Shown here: positions 18,236 to 27,217 of the stretch, piece after piece
Layout: each line of letters starts with the position of its first letter
How positions within the stretch are numbered: the first letter of the stretch is position 1
Assembly (NCBI GenBank): GCA_016650175.1
Contig: JAENWG010000006.1
Span: 1 to 53,125 of the forward strand
Origin: Peptostreptococcaceae bacterium
GTDB taxonomy: Bacteria > Bacillota > Clostridia > Peptostreptococcales > Anaerovoracaceae
Reading direction: 5' to 3'
Length of the DNA: 53,125 nt
The notes under the pieces: model-generated
Databases searched by the model: none
Told to the model about the DNA's origin: nothing
What the model saw: the letters and a program-made list of their open reading frames with translations, nothing else
Position numbers and translations under genes: made by a program

Positions 18236-18711
18236 TAAAATACCATCTCCATATCATACCATTTTGCTCCGCCATGTTCGGACTTAGACAAACCAATTAA
18301 TTTATATCCAAATCTACTGTAATAGTCAATTAGACCCTCCTTACAACAAAGCGACGATGTCGCAAACTCCGATTTTGAGGCCTCTGCTAAAATGTATTTC
18401 ATCATAGCATCAGCTACGCCTTGTCTTCTGAACTCTCCATCTGTAGCTACACTTATTATAGCTAAAGCATCACCTTCTGGTACTGTTTCATTTTCATAAT
18501 ATTCATCTGTTATAAATCTTTGCGACATAGGGCGACCTACAACGGCGCCTACAACTTTTCCTTCAATTTCGGCCACAATAAACCACTTGGGGAAATTCGT
18601 TAATCGGTATTCGAATTTATCCAAGCTTCCTGCCTCTTCAATTGGAAATGAGCCTTGTTCAATAGCATTAACTTCATACAAATCTTTTTCTACCGCTCTT
18701 CTAATAATCAT
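18235..18711 (-). CDS. GNAT-family N-acetyltransferase
   Basis: 158 residues, one GNAT domain. The acetyl-CoA-binding motif A is seen as ISVATDGEFRRQGVADAMM (RRQGVA in place of the usual Q/RxxGxG/A), and the C-terminal part YYSRFGYKLIGLSK is typical. It could acetylate a small amine, an antibiotic or a protein N-terminus; nothing in the sequence chooses between these. The gene has its own short flanks, with a terminator on each side, and is probably monocistronic. Confidence 0.85.
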   Translation of the reverse strand: MIIRRAVEKDLYEVNAIEQGSFPIEEAGSLDKFEYRLTNFPKWFIVAEIEGKVVGAVVGRPMSQRFITDEYYENETVPEGDALAIISVATDGEFRRQGVADAMMKYILAEASKSEFATSSLCCKEGLIDYYSRFGYKLIGLSKSEHGGAKWYDMEMVF

Positions 18712-18784
18712 GGTTTTCTCCTCATACTATGGATTAACTCTTAACAATTATAATATCACAAGCAAATGCTAGTATCTACCTTAT

Positions 18785-18815
18785 AAAAAAATGGGCACAT
18801 TCTGCTGTGCCCATA
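18785..18815 (-). terminator. Terminator after the radical SAM gene
   Basis: On the - strand, ATGGGCACA, a six-base loop, TGTGCCCAT, then a run of T's, just after the stop at 18826. Confidence 0.9.
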
Positions 18816-18825
18816 ATCATACATA

Positions 18826-20184
18826 CTAATTAGTCTTATGTAATTTATCTTTCCATATCTTATCTGCTACAGGTTCCCAATTATTAGCCTGCTCTTCGCA
18901 CTTAGCTGTCAAATCGTGTACATCCTCAGGGCTTACCACATCAGTCGATTCAGCTCCTGTTGCATCTATCATTTCTGCTAACGCACCTACATTATCAAAC
19001 ATAGGACATGGTCTTAATAAATTTTCATTAAAAGGTTGATGCGCTCTATATTGCATGAATAGCGGTGATTTATACGCTTCCAATAATGTTTTCTCTCTAA
19101 TGTTTGAGTCGGAATAATGAATGAACGCACAAGGCTCTATATCTCCGTTCGCATTGATATGAAGGTACCTTCTACCACCCGCTATGCATCCATCTACATA
19201 ATCTCCGTCGTTCCAGAAATCTATAGTAAATATTGGTTTAGTCTTTCTGTTCCCGCGTATAACATCAAACATATAACTTCTTTGCTCTGCACTTACTACT
19301 AGTTCGGGTACTGCATCATTTCCTACAGGAATGTATGTAAACAACCATGAGAATAAAGCTCCCTTATCTATAATGAAATCCCAGAAATCTTCGCTACCTA
19401 TAAGATCTGTATTTTTGCTTGTGTAACATAATGATGTACCAAATGGTAGTTTTTTCTCCTTTAATATATCCATAGCTCTCATTACACCGTCAAAAGTACC
19501 TTCGCCACGTCTAAAATCGTTAGCTTCTTTGTATCCTTCTACACTAAATGATGGAATAAAGTTTTTGACTCTAAGCATTTCATCTGCAAACGATTCATCA
19601 ATAAGCTGACCATTAGTGAAGCAGCTGAATAAACAGTCATCGTGTTTTTCGCAAAGCCTGAATATATCCTTCCTTCTTATAGTAGGTTCTCCGCCTGACA
19701 TTATATACATGTAAGTTCCCAGTTCTTTACCTTGGGTAACTATACTGTCCATTTCTTCAAATGTTAAATTCAAAGCTTTATCATATTCTGCCGCCCAACA
19801 TCCTAAGCAATGTAAATTGCAAGCACTAGTTGGGTCAAAAAGTATTGCCCAAGGAATATTACAATCGTGTTTTTGTCTCATTTTTTCTTCCATAGGAAGT
19901 CCTAGCATTGCTGTATTGATTAAAAAGTTTTCAAACAATTTCTTTCTAACTCCTGGATCAATATCAGTATACAGTTTTTTAAGTAATACATTCCAGTTAC
20001 TATCCTTATTATCTAAAATAGGTCTAGCCGCTTTTAAGTGCTTCCCTATACCATCTTCAGGTGCATGCTTTTCAAGCCAATCATATATTTTGGGAATGTT
20101 CTTTTCGGGGTCTCCATCTAAATACTGTAACACTTGTTTAACCCCTGCTGATTTTAATTTTTCTTTTAATGTGAAATTTGACAT
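18826..20184 (-). CDS. Radical SAM protein with C-terminal SPASM-like cysteines
   Basis: 452 residues. The radical SAM cluster motif is C122-x3-C126-x2-C129 (ACNLHCLGCW), followed by the SAM-binding SGGEP. A helical N-terminal region of about 110 residues precedes the barrel. The C-terminal region has further cysteines (C in VDGCIAGGRRY, EPCAFIHY, RPCPMFDN) in SPASM-like spacing, suggesting auxiliary Fe-S clusters. The sequence INANGDIEPCAF is characteristic of this group. The substrate is not recognisable: no precursor peptide gene is visible beside it. It is a single-gene unit with a palindrome on its promoter. Confidence 0.88.
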   Translation of the reverse strand: MSNFTLKEKLKSAGVKQVLQYLDGDPEKNIPKIYDWLEKHAPEDGIGKHLKAARPILDNKDSNWNVLLKKLYTDIDPGVRKKLFENFLINTAMLGLPMEEKMRQKHDCNIPWAILFDPTSACNLHCLGCWAAEYDKALNLTFEEMDSIVTQGKELGTYMYIMSGGEPTIRRKDIFRLCEKHDDCLFSCFTNGQLIDESFADEMLRVKNFIPSFSVEGYKEANDFRRGEGTFDGVMRAMDILKEKKLPFGTSLCYTSKNTDLIGSEDFWDFIIDKGALFSWLFTYIPVGNDAVPELVVSAEQRSYMFDVIRGNRKTKPIFTIDFWNDGDYVDGCIAGGRRYLHINANGDIEPCAFIHYSDSNIREKTLLEAYKSPLFMQYRAHQPFNENLLRPCPMFDNVGALAEMIDATGAESTDVVSPEDVHDLTAKCEEQANNWEPVADKIWKDKLHKTN

Positions 20185-20214
20185 TTTTTCTGCTCCTTTA
20201 CCAAACTATTCTTT

Positions 20215-20256
20215 CTGACTGTTGGTCAGTATATCACAATAAGGAAACTATTGCAA
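20215..20256 (-). promoter_or_regulatory. Promoter of the radical SAM gene with overlapping operator palindrome
   Basis: On the - strand, TTGCAA (20251-20256), a 17-base spacer and TATACT (20228-20233). A perfect inverted repeat CTGAC-TGTTG-GTCAG (20215-20229) overlaps the end of the -10 box and the expected start of transcription. Such a position is typical of a repressor operator (TetR-like in size). No candidate repressor gene is adjacent. Confidence 0.65.
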
Positions 20257-20467
20257 GTTAGAACGGGGCTGTAACCGTTAGAAACTAGACGTTTCAAAGG
20301 TTTGAATCTCCAATTAAGCATTACCTACTCAAAACATGCTTTTTCACTAAATATTCGCTCTCTGAACTTTACGCGTCCATCTTGTTGTTGTCGTTCGGAT
20401 TTTGGCCCTTTTTTTACTTTATTTGCTTCTTTTATTGCATATTTTTTTAGTTTTACGGAACATTTAG

Positions 20468-20495
20468 TTGAAAAGATATTGCACAGTGCTATAAT
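20468..20495 (+). promoter_or_regulatory. Promoter of the purine permease gene
   Basis: TTGAAA, a 16-base spacer and TATAAT. The expected leader is only about 45 bases, too short for a purine riboswitch. The remainder of the 361-base gap (20257-20467) shows nothing further that can be supported. Confidence 0.65.
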
Positions 20496-20545
20496 TGTTT
20501 TGTGATTATATAAAATAAAAATTATTAATTAAAGGAGATCAATTT

Positions 20546-21913
20546 ATGGAAAACTTTTTCAAATTGAAGGAACATAACACCGATGTAAGAACAGAAATCA
20601 TCGCCGGTGCTACTACCTTCTTATCAATGGTCTATATCCTTGCTGTAAACCCAAGTATTTTATCAGCAGCAGGTATGGATCCAGCAGCAGTATTTACTGC
20701 AACAGCAGTTTCTGCAGCATTCGGTTCAATTTTAATGGCACTACTTGCTAACTATCCAGTTGCACTAGCTTCTGGTATGGGACTAAATGCTTATTTCTCA
20801 TTTTCAGTTTGTATTCCGCTTGCTCAAGCAGGAGTGCAGGATCCATGGAAAATTGCTTTAGCAGCAGTATTAGTAGAAGGTGTAGTTTTCGTTATTCTTT
20901 CTTTCTTTAATTTCAGAGAGAAATTAGTAAACGATGTACCTGAAAATCTAAAGTACGGAATCACTTCAGGTATTGGACTATTTATCGCAATCATAGGTTT
21001 TAAAAGTGCAGGAATTGTAATTGCTGATCCTGCAACATTAGTTGGTTTAGGAAATGTAGGTTCACCTCAGTTTGTACTTGCTATAGTAGGTTTACTACTA
21101 ATCGCAGTGCTTAGCCATTTCAACATTAAAGGTGCTGTACTTATAGGAATTCTAGCAACTTGGATACTCGGAATGCTTGCTCAATCAACAGGATGGTATA
21201 TAGTTGATCCTGAAATGGCTTCATATTCTCTTTATCCATCATTCTCTGGTAGTTTCTTACCAGCAGCTCCAAGTGCTTTCGCATTTGATTTCAGCTGGGT
21301 AGGTGCTCATTTACTAGAATTTGCAGTTATCGTATTCTCATTCTTATTCGTAGATTTATTTGATACAGTAGGTACATTAATCGGAGTAGCTTCTAAAGCT
21401 GATCTTCTTGACGAAAACGGCGAACTTCCAAATGCTAAAGGAGCTTTACTAGCAGATGCATTTGCTACAATCGGCGGTGCATGCTTAGGTACTTCAACAG
21501 TAACAAGTTATGTAGAGTCTACTGCAGGTGTTGCTGCAGGTGGTAGAACAGGACTTACTGCTGTAACTTCAGGCGTACTGTTTATAGTTGCTTTATTCTT
21601 TGCTCCAATTTTCTTAGCAATCCCAGCATTCGCTACAGCTCCTGCACTAATATATGTAGGACTGTTAATGATTAGTTCATTAAAGAATATGGATTTCACA
21701 AAGGATATTGCTGATACAGTTGGTGGTTTCTTAGCACTAGTAGCTATGCCTTTCACATATTCCATTGCTAATGGTATTATGTTTGGTATCCTTTCATGGG
21801 TTATCTTAAAGGTTTGCACTGGTAAAGCTAAAGATGTTCCTACAGTAATGTGGATTTCTTTTGGACTATTCTTATTAAGATTCTGGACATTAATTACAGG
21901 AATTACACTATAA
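20546..21913 (+). CDS. NCS2-family purine permease (AzgA/PbuG-like)
   Basis: 455 residues with 12-14 predicted membrane helices. The N-terminal MENFFKLKEHNTDVRTEIIAG and the segments VNPSILSAAGMDP and GMGLNAYFSF are typical of the AzgA-like branch of the nucleobase/cation symporter-2 family, which imports hypoxanthine, guanine or adenine by proton symport. The conserved DLFDTVGTLIGVA segment and TSTVTSYVESTAGVAAGGRTGL (a signature of this branch) are intact. A good AAAGGAG site precedes the ATG. It is monocistronic, with its own promoter and terminator. The phosphoribosyltransferase at 26156 could act on the imported base. Confidence 0.92.
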   Translation: MENFFKLKEHNTDVRTEIIAGATTFLSMVYILAVNPSILSAAGMDPAAVFTATAVSAAFGSILMALLANYPVALASGMGLNAYFSFSVCIPLAQAGVQDPWKIALAAVLVEGVVFVILSFFNFREKLVNDVPENLKYGITSGIGLFIAIIGFKSAGIVIADPATLVGLGNVGSPQFVLAIVGLLLIAVLSHFNIKGAVLIGILATWILGMLAQSTGWYIVDPEMASYSLYPSFSGSFLPAAPSAFAFDFSWVGAHLLEFAVIVFSFLFVDLFDTVGTLIGVASKADLLDENGELPNAKGALLADAFATIGGACLGTSTVTSYVESTAGVAAGGRTGLTAVTSGVLFIVALFFAPIFLAIPAFATAPALIYVGLLMISSLKNMDFTKDIADTVGGFLALVAMPFTYSIANGIMFGILSWVILKVCTGKAKDVPTVMWISFGLFLLRFWTLITGITL

Positions 21914-21939
21914 GAAATATATAAATATCAACAATTAAA

Positions 21940-21975
21940 AAATCCGGTGCATTCAATTGCACCGGATTTATTTTG
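21940..21975 (+). terminator. Terminator after the purine permease
   Basis: AATCCGGTGCA, a short loop, TGCACCGGATT, then TATTTT. Strong G/C-containing stem. Confidence 0.9.
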
Positions 21976-22011
21976 CTCACTTTTCTAACGGAGGTTCCCT
22001 TATTTTACAGC

Positions 22012-22039
22012 TTGACACAATTCTAACAATTGATATAAT
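22012..22039 (+). promoter_or_regulatory. Promoter of the flavoenzyme/aconitase-X operon
   Basis: Consensus TTGACA, a 16-base spacer and consensus TATAAT, about 48 bases before the ATG. A strong housekeeping-sigma promoter by sequence. Confidence 0.75.
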
Positions 22040-22086
22040 TAAGTAGATGACACTATACGATATCAAGCTAAGAAAGGAGCACGTCA

Positions 22087-24351
22087 ATGAAAGTAAACAC
22101 TATGGTTAAAGACTGGGTGGATAGTTATTCCGACTGGTTTTTAGAAGAAGGGTCTGTGGATAAAGGTAAGATGACAAATAATCTATACCCTTACGACAAG
22201 ATGTTTTCGCCTATTAAAATTAATCGGACAACTATCAAAAACAGAATAGTTATGGCACCGATGGGTAATATTAGTATGTGTGAAGAAACAGGTAGACCTA
22301 GCAACAAAATGCTTCAGTACTTCTACGAAAGAGCAAAAGGAGGCGTAGGACTTATCACTACCGGTTTAATTCCTGTAAGTCACGGAATTGATAACTCTAT
22401 TACAGAGCTTGGAAAGCTCAGCTACTTCCCTAGAATCGACAGGTCTAGAACTATTTTTATGGGTTGGAGAAATCTTGCCGAAGGTGTACATGCTTACGGC
22501 AGTAAAATATTTGTTCAGCTGACTCCAGGTCTTGGTAGAGTTGGTAACCCACAATGTTTAATTACAATGAAAAAATTCCCCCAATCAGCTTCTTTAAATC
22601 CTAATTTCTATATACCCGAAATTCCTTGCCTGCCTTTTACCGATGGGCAACTTAAAAAAATAGTTAAAAACATGGGTCAAGCTTCAGCCGATTCTAAATC
22701 CATGGGATTAGACGGCGTTTACCTTCACGGGCACGAAGGCTATCTATTAGAACAGATGACAAACCCTGCCTTTAACAGAAGAGCATTAGGACGTTACTCT
22801 GACTGGCAGAAATTCGGTATTGATTGTGTTACTGAAATGAGAAGAAGAGTAGGACCTAACTACCCTATAATGTATCGAATAGATTTGACTTTAGCCTTAA
22901 ACGAAACCTATGATGTGGATACTATGAATAACAAATCTCTTCACAAATTCCAAAACGGAAGAAGTGTCAAGATGACTTTAGAATATATGGAAAACCTAGT
23001 AAAAGCTGGAGTAGATATCTTCGACGTCGATCTTGGTTGTTATGATAACTGGTGGTTACCTCATCCACCTGCAAGCATGCCACCTGGATGTTTCCTTCCT
23101 GTAAGCGATCTTGTTAAGCGTTACTTTAAAAAGAAAAACATATTATCAAACGCAGGAGTAGAAGTTCCAGTAGTTGCTGTAGGTAAGCTAGGATATCCTG
23201 ATTTAGCTGAGCAAGCTTTGAGAGATGAAAAAGCTGATATGATTATGCTAGGCAGACCTCTTCTTGCTGATCCTGAATGGTGTAACAAAGCATATGCTGG
23301 CAAGGTTAAAGATATTAGACCGTGTATAGGCTGCCAAGAAGGATGCATAAATGAGTTTGTTGAAGGCGGACATCCTCAGTGCGCAGTAAATCCTAGAACC
23401 GCTTTCGAACATGAGTTCCCTGCTACTTTAGAAAAGGTTGATAAACCTAAGAAAATAGCCGTAATAGGTGGTGGCCCTGCGGGAGTTATGACTTCTACTA
23501 TCGCTGCTAAGCGAGGTCACAATGTTACTCTCTTTGATGAAAGTCCTAAGCTAGGCGGAAAGATAATATCAGGTAGCGTACCTAAGATTAAATTCGAACT
23601 AGATAACTATAGAGAATATTTAGAAAGAGAAGTCGCAAAATCTGTAGAAAACGACGGCTTAAAATACAAGCCTAGTACTAGAGCTACAATTTCCGCACTA
23701 AAGAAAGGCAACTACGACACAATCGTATTTGCAGTTGGTGCTAAAAGCATGAATCTGGCAATAGCCGGACTTGATAAAATCAGGAACGTTGATGCTGTTG
23801 ATTTACTCCTTAACCCCGAAAAAATTGAAGATGCTAAAAATATAGTAGTAGTCGGAGGCGGAGTAGTTGGCTGTGAGACTGCAGAATGGTTAGTCTTTGA
23901 AAAGAACTTAAATGTAAAAATAGTAGAAATGGATAAGTACTTTATGAACCATGTATGTACTGCAAACAGAGGCCACCTTATTTACAATTTTAAAAACAAA
24001 GGTGTAGAACTTATGAATTGTACTAAGGTAGTAGAATTTACTCCTGAAAGTGTTAAAGTTATGCAAAACATATCTAAGACAGTTCCAGACCCTTACATGA
24101 CATGGCATCCTATACTACCCGAAAATATCGAAAATCCTTTAGCTACTAAGCTAAAGCTAGAGGAAGTTGAAAAAGTCATCCCTGCTGATTTAGTAGTTAT
24201 GGCTGCAGGAGTAGTTCCTGACGACTCACTCTATTACAAAGCTTTAAGTAAACACACAGCACCGCTTCTATACAACATAGGCGATAGTTTCGAAAGTGGA
24301 AAAGTTTTAGAAGCAACAAGAGCTGCATACAGACTAGCTGTAGGGTTATAA
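22087..24351 (+). CDS. Old-yellow-enzyme/Fe-S/FAD reductase (enoate or dienoyl-CoA reductase family)
   Basis: 754 residues, longer than typical 2-enoate reductases (about 670). An FMN-binding TIM barrel occupies about 36-400 (NRIVMAPMG, YERAKGGVGLITTG, DGVYLHGHEGYLLEQ, MIMLGRPLLADPEW). A [4Fe-4S] motif follows with C413, C416, C420 and C432, in the same spacing as 2,4-dienoyl-CoA reductase. Then come an FAD domain (GGGPAG at 461-466) and an NAD(P)-binding GGGVVGCE. The extra length lies in an N-terminal extension and in barrel insertions. This architecture reduces activated C=C bonds with NAD(P)H. It is followed 10 bases later by both aconitase-X subunits, so its substrate may be the product of that dehydratase. 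Confidence 0.9.
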   Translation: MKVNTMVKDWVDSYSDWFLEEGSVDKGKMTNNLYPYDKMFSPIKINRTTIKNRIVMAPMGNISMCEETGRPSNKMLQYFYERAKGGVGLITTGLIPVSHGIDNSITELGKLSYFPRIDRSRTIFMGWRNLAEGVHAYGSKIFVQLTPGLGRVGNPQCLITMKKFPQSASLNPNFYIPEIPCLPFTDGQLKKIVKNMGQASADSKSMGLDGVYLHGHEGYLLEQMTNPAFNRRALGRYSDWQKFGIDCVTEMRRRVGPNYPIMYRIDLTLALNETYDVDTMNNKSLHKFQNGRSVKMTLEYMENLVKAGVDIFDVDLGCYDNWWLPHPPASMPPGCFLPVSDLVKRYFKKKNILSNAGVEVPVVAVGKLGYPDLAEQALRDEKADMIMLGRPLLADPEWCNKAYAGKVKDIRPCIGCQEGCINEFVEGGHPQCAVNPRTAFEHEFPATLEKVDKPKKIAVIGGGPAGVMTSTIAAKRGHNVTLFDESPKLGGKIISGSVPKIKFELDNYREYLEREVAKSVENDGLKYKPSTRATISALKKGNYDTIVFAVGAKSMNLAIAGLDKIRNVDAVDLLLNPEKIEDAKNIVVVGGGVVGCETAEWLVFEKNLNVKIVEMDKYFMNHVCTANRGHLIYNFKNKGVELMNCTKVVEFTPESVKVMQNISKTVPDPYMTWHPILPENIENPLATKLKLEEVEKVIPADLVVMAAGVVPDDSLYYKALSKHTAPLLYNIGDSFESGKVLEATRAAYRLAVGL

Positions 24352-24361
24352 GGAGGAGAAA

Positions 24362-25636
24362 ATGTTATTAAGCAAAGAACAACAGGCCATATTAGACGGT
24401 TCTCAAGGAGAAACCATGGCCAAAATTATGAAAACCATAGTTATGTATGGCGATACCTTTGGCGCTGACAGATTGATTCCTATCACAAGCGAACAAGGTC
24501 ATCTCGTTACTAGTTTTGGTATTAATGTTATGACTCCATATGTTGATATGTTTGAAGCTCTGCTAGCAGATGGCATCGTTTCAAAACAACAGTTCACTGT
24601 GGACCCTAGCCCCGTTGATATGGATAATGTCCCTGCTTCTTTTCTTCAGAGAATCGTATTTAAAGTACTATACAAGAACCAAGAAAAATATGATGATCAA
24701 TTAATGAGAATGGGATTAAAAGGGAAAGATATGTATACTTGCACCTGCTATATGGATGAAGTCGGAAACATACCTAACAAAGGCGAAATCCTAAGTTGGG
24801 CAGAAAGTTCCGCCGTTGTATATGCAAACTCAGTACTCGGTGCAAGATGTAACAGAAACTCAGGAATAATCGAGATGTTTGGTTCAATACTCGGTCTTGT
24901 TCCTAATTTTGGGTTGCTAACAGATGACGGAAGAAAAGCACCTTGGATTATTGAGGTTAAAACAAGCAAAGTACCTGAAGCTCAAGTACTAGGAAGCGCA
25001 ATTGGCTTAAAGGTTATGGAAGATGTTCCATATATTAAAGGACTTGATAAATTCATAGGAAACGAGCTAACTGATGATGCAAAAGCATATCTAAAAGATA
25101 TGGGAGCTGCTACCGCTTCAAACGGAGCAGTTGGCCTTTATCACGTAGATGGTTTAACCCCTGATGCTGTTGAACTTGGCGAAGATTTGATTTTAAAAGA
25201 TGCTAAAGTATATACGATAGATGATGCTGAGCTTTTAAGAGTTCAGGAAAGCTACCCTTGTATATGGAAAGACCCTGACGCAAAACCTAAATTAGCATTT
25301 ATAGGATGCCCTCATCTGTCTCTTAAGCAACTTAAAGATTGGTCAATAGCTATTGATAAGACGCTTAAAGAAAACGGCAGAAAAAAAGTAGCAGTGCCTA
25401 CTGTACTTACTGCAGCCATGCCAGTTATAGAAGCCTTTAAAAAGACAGAAGAATATAAAGTTCTTCTTGACACCGGAGCTACCTTATCATATATCTGTCC
25501 TCTTATGTATATGAGTAATCCTCTATGTGCTAAAATGCCTGTGGTTACAACTTCAAATAAGCTAAGGACGTATACAACTGCTAAATATTATAGAGACAGT
25601 CAAATGCTTGATATTTTGGGAAAGGGGACCATTTAA
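24362..25636 (+). CDS. Aconitase-X large (catalytic) subunit
   Basis: 424 residues matching the AcnX catalytic module, a divergent aconitase-superfamily Fe-S (de)hydratase. Recognisable segments are MYGDTFGADRLIPITSEQGH, TCTCYMDEVGNIPNKGE, AESSAVVYANSVLGARCNRN and IGCPHLS, with cysteines suitable for the cluster. Known AcnX enzymes dehydrate cis-3-hydroxy-L-proline (bacteria) or mevalonate 5-phosphate (archaea). The small swivelling domain is a separate gene just downstream, so this is the two-subunit form. A GGAGGAG site lies upstream. Substrate is not decided by sequence; proline-related chemistry would suit this host. Confidence 0.88.
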   Translation: MLLSKEQQAILDGSQGETMAKIMKTIVMYGDTFGADRLIPITSEQGHLVTSFGINVMTPYVDMFEALLADGIVSKQQFTVDPSPVDMDNVPASFLQRIVFKVLYKNQEKYDDQLMRMGLKGKDMYTCTCYMDEVGNIPNKGEILSWAESSAVVYANSVLGARCNRNSGIIEMFGSILGLVPNFGLLTDDGRKAPWIIEVKTSKVPEAQVLGSAIGLKVMEDVPYIKGLDKFIGNELTDDAKAYLKDMGAATASNGAVGLYHVDGLTPDAVELGEDLILKDAKVYTIDDAELLRVQESYPCIWKDPDAKPKLAFIGCPHLSLKQLKDWSIAIDKTLKENGRKKVAVPTVLTAAMPVIEAFKKTEEYKVLLDTGATLSYICPLMYMSNPLCAKMPVVTTSNKLRTYTTAKYYRDSQMLDILGKGTI

Positions 25637-25637
25637 C

Positions 25638-26078
25638 ATGAGAGAATTTAAAGGAAGAGTTGTAGTGCCCGGTACTGCAACAGCAGAAGCTTTAGTATCT
25701 AAACAAGGATTTAACACATTAGCAAGCTTTAAGAAAGCGCTTCTTGCTAAAAAACTGGATGCCCCTTGTTCAGATCAAAACAACGAAGACATCTACCAAA
25801 AGAATATGGCGAAAAAAGCACTTTGTCTGCCTCAGACAATAGGCTCAACTACAGGCGGCATAGTAATTTATTGCGCTTCTAAAATGGGGGCATCCCCTGC
25901 TTGTTTACTTTTTTCTGAATCCATTGACTCACTTGCAGCAGCTGGTGCAATCCTGTCTGATATATGGACAGATGCCGAAATGCCAACAGTAGATAGACTA
26001 GGGCAAGACTTTTTAGATTATGTTAAAGACGGCATGACCATAAATATTAAGGAAGATGGTCTCGTAGAAGTAGAATAA
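25638..26078 (+). CDS. Aconitase-X small (swivel, DUF126) subunit
   Basis: 146 residues. The start at 25638 (MREFKGR) is chosen because it directly follows the large-subunit stop, has AAAGGGGA upstream and matches the family N-terminus; an in-frame ATG at 25608 would overlap the large subunit by 29 bases. Motifs are GRVVVPGTATAEALVS, the GSTTGG loop of the swivel domain (PQTIGSTTGGIVIYC) and the final DGMTINIKEDGLVEV. Together with the 24362 product it would form the active dehydratase. Confidence 0.88.
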   Translation: MREFKGRVVVPGTATAEALVSKQGFNTLASFKKALLAKKLDAPCSDQNNEDIYQKNMAKKALCLPQTIGSTTGGIVIYCASKMGASPACLLFSESIDSLAAAGAILSDIWTDAEMPTVDRLGQDFLDYVKDGMTINIKEDGLVEVE

Positions 26079-26086
26079 CTTTCTAT

Positions 26087-26114
26087 TTGCAATAAGTATA
26101 AAAAGTGGTATAAT
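26087..26114 (+). promoter_or_regulatory. Promoter of the phosphoribosyltransferase gene
   Basis: TTGCAA, a 16-base spacer and consensus TATAAT directly after the aconitase-X operon. A short TTGCAAT/ATTGCAA repeat (26087-26093 and 26121-26127) brackets the -10 box. The gene is therefore probably transcribed independently of the preceding operon. Confidence 0.65.
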
Positions 26115-26155
26115 ATTTTTATTGCAAATTTAGCTAATTCGAAAGGAAAAACAAG

Positions 26156-26707
26156 ATGTATTACGAGATTGAAATTGCAGGATTAAAAAGACAACTACCG
26201 CTGTGCAGGGTAACTGATGATTTATATATAGGGGCTTTCATAATGTTTGGTGACACTGAAATAACCACAACAGCAGCAAAAGAGCTACTTGAAAAAGCTC
26301 CGGACTTTGATGTTATTATTACAGCCGAATCAAAAGGAATACCTCTGGCTTATGAAATGGCTAGGCAAGCAGGTAATGCAGATTACGTAGTTGCTAGGAA
26401 GGAACCTAAGCTATATATGACTGATGTTATATCAACTGCCGTAGATTCTATCACAACCGACCATACTCAAACCCTATGTTTAGGAAAAACTGAAGTTGAC
26501 CTAATGAAAGGAAAGAGAGTACTTATTGTAGATGATGTAATCAGCACAGGAGGTTCACTTGCTTCATTAGAAAAGTTAGTAAGCTTAGTGGGCGGAAACA
26601 TAGTTGGCAGAATGACAGTTCTGGCTGAAGGTGCCGCTGTAATGAGAGATGATATTATTTTCCTACAGGTACTACCTGTTTTCAATCCCGATGGCAGCAT
26701 AAAATAG
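26156..26707 (+). CDS. Purine-type phosphoribosyltransferase
   Basis: 183 residues, type I PRTase fold. The PRPP-binding loop is intact (VLIVDDVISTGGSL) and an upstream loop reads ITAESKGIPLAYEMAR, as in adenine/xanthine phosphoribosyltransferases. It would turn a free nucleobase and PRPP into a nucleotide. The length fits adenine or xanthine phosphoribosyltransferase better than hypoxanthine-guanine types, but specificity cannot be set. It has its own promoter and is followed within 50 bases by an IS remnant. It may work with the permease at 20546. Confidence 0.85.
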   Translation: MYYEIEIAGLKRQLPLCRVTDDLYIGAFIMFGDTEITTTAAKELLEKAPDFDVIITAESKGIPLAYEMARQAGNADYVVARKEPKLYMTDVISTAVDSITTDHTQTLCLGKTEVDLMKGKRVLIVDDVISTGGSLASLEKLVSLVGGNIVGRMTVLAEGAAVMRDDIIFLQVLPVFNPDGSIK

Positions 26708-26753
26708 CGCAAGCTTAAATAACTATACAATAAAACACTTCCAACAGTTTACT

Positions 26754-27180
26754 GAACTGCCCCCTGTCAAGTAGACAGGCAAAATAATTAAAATTTCACG
26801 GACGGACTAATGCATTCGCATTGTTCCGTTTTCTTTACGCACTTTTAAGCGCGAGTTTTCTAAAATCAGAAGGAACACTATTTATTAAACCATGTAATCT
26901 TTTGGTGTTATAGAATTATATATAATCAACTATAGCTTTCCTTAATTCTTCTTCGTCATAAAACTTATGCAAATAATACATCTCGCTTTTCAGTATGCCC
27001 CCGAAGCCTTCACAAAGACCATTATAAATGCATTTTCGGACTCTAGACATACTTTGAGTGGCAGATATGTCGTCTAATTTTTTCTTCTTTAGTGTGCTTG
27101 CTTTTTCTTTCCATATAAAAACCCCCTTCTGTAAACAGTTTTGTTTTTTTAAACTGTCTACCTTAGGGGGCGCATATCAT
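26754..27180 (-). mobile_element. Degenerate IS3-like element, copy 1
   Basis: 427-base remnant whose ends are imperfect inverted repeats (GCCCCCTGTCAAGTAGACAG at the left; the right end read inward is GCCCCCTAAGGTAGACAG). On the - strand an orfA-like start (ATG at 27114, MERKSKHTKEEKIRR, then a stop) is followed by a transposase C-terminal piece, translated from 27032 downward as YNGLCEGFGGILKSEMYY then LHKFYDEEELRKAIVDYI, a clear match to the end of IS3-family OrfB. The middle is deleted. Its ends share long stretches with copy 2 at 33039. Confidence 0.82.
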
Positions 27181-27217
27181 ATACAAAGTATCATTTTTAA
27201 TATTATAAATCTAAAAT

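Noticed and set aside
20257-20545. Possible purine riboswitch before the purine permease
   Set aside because: The recognisable promoter is at 20468-20495, leaving a leader of only about 45 bases; no three-way-junction purine aptamer pattern was seen.
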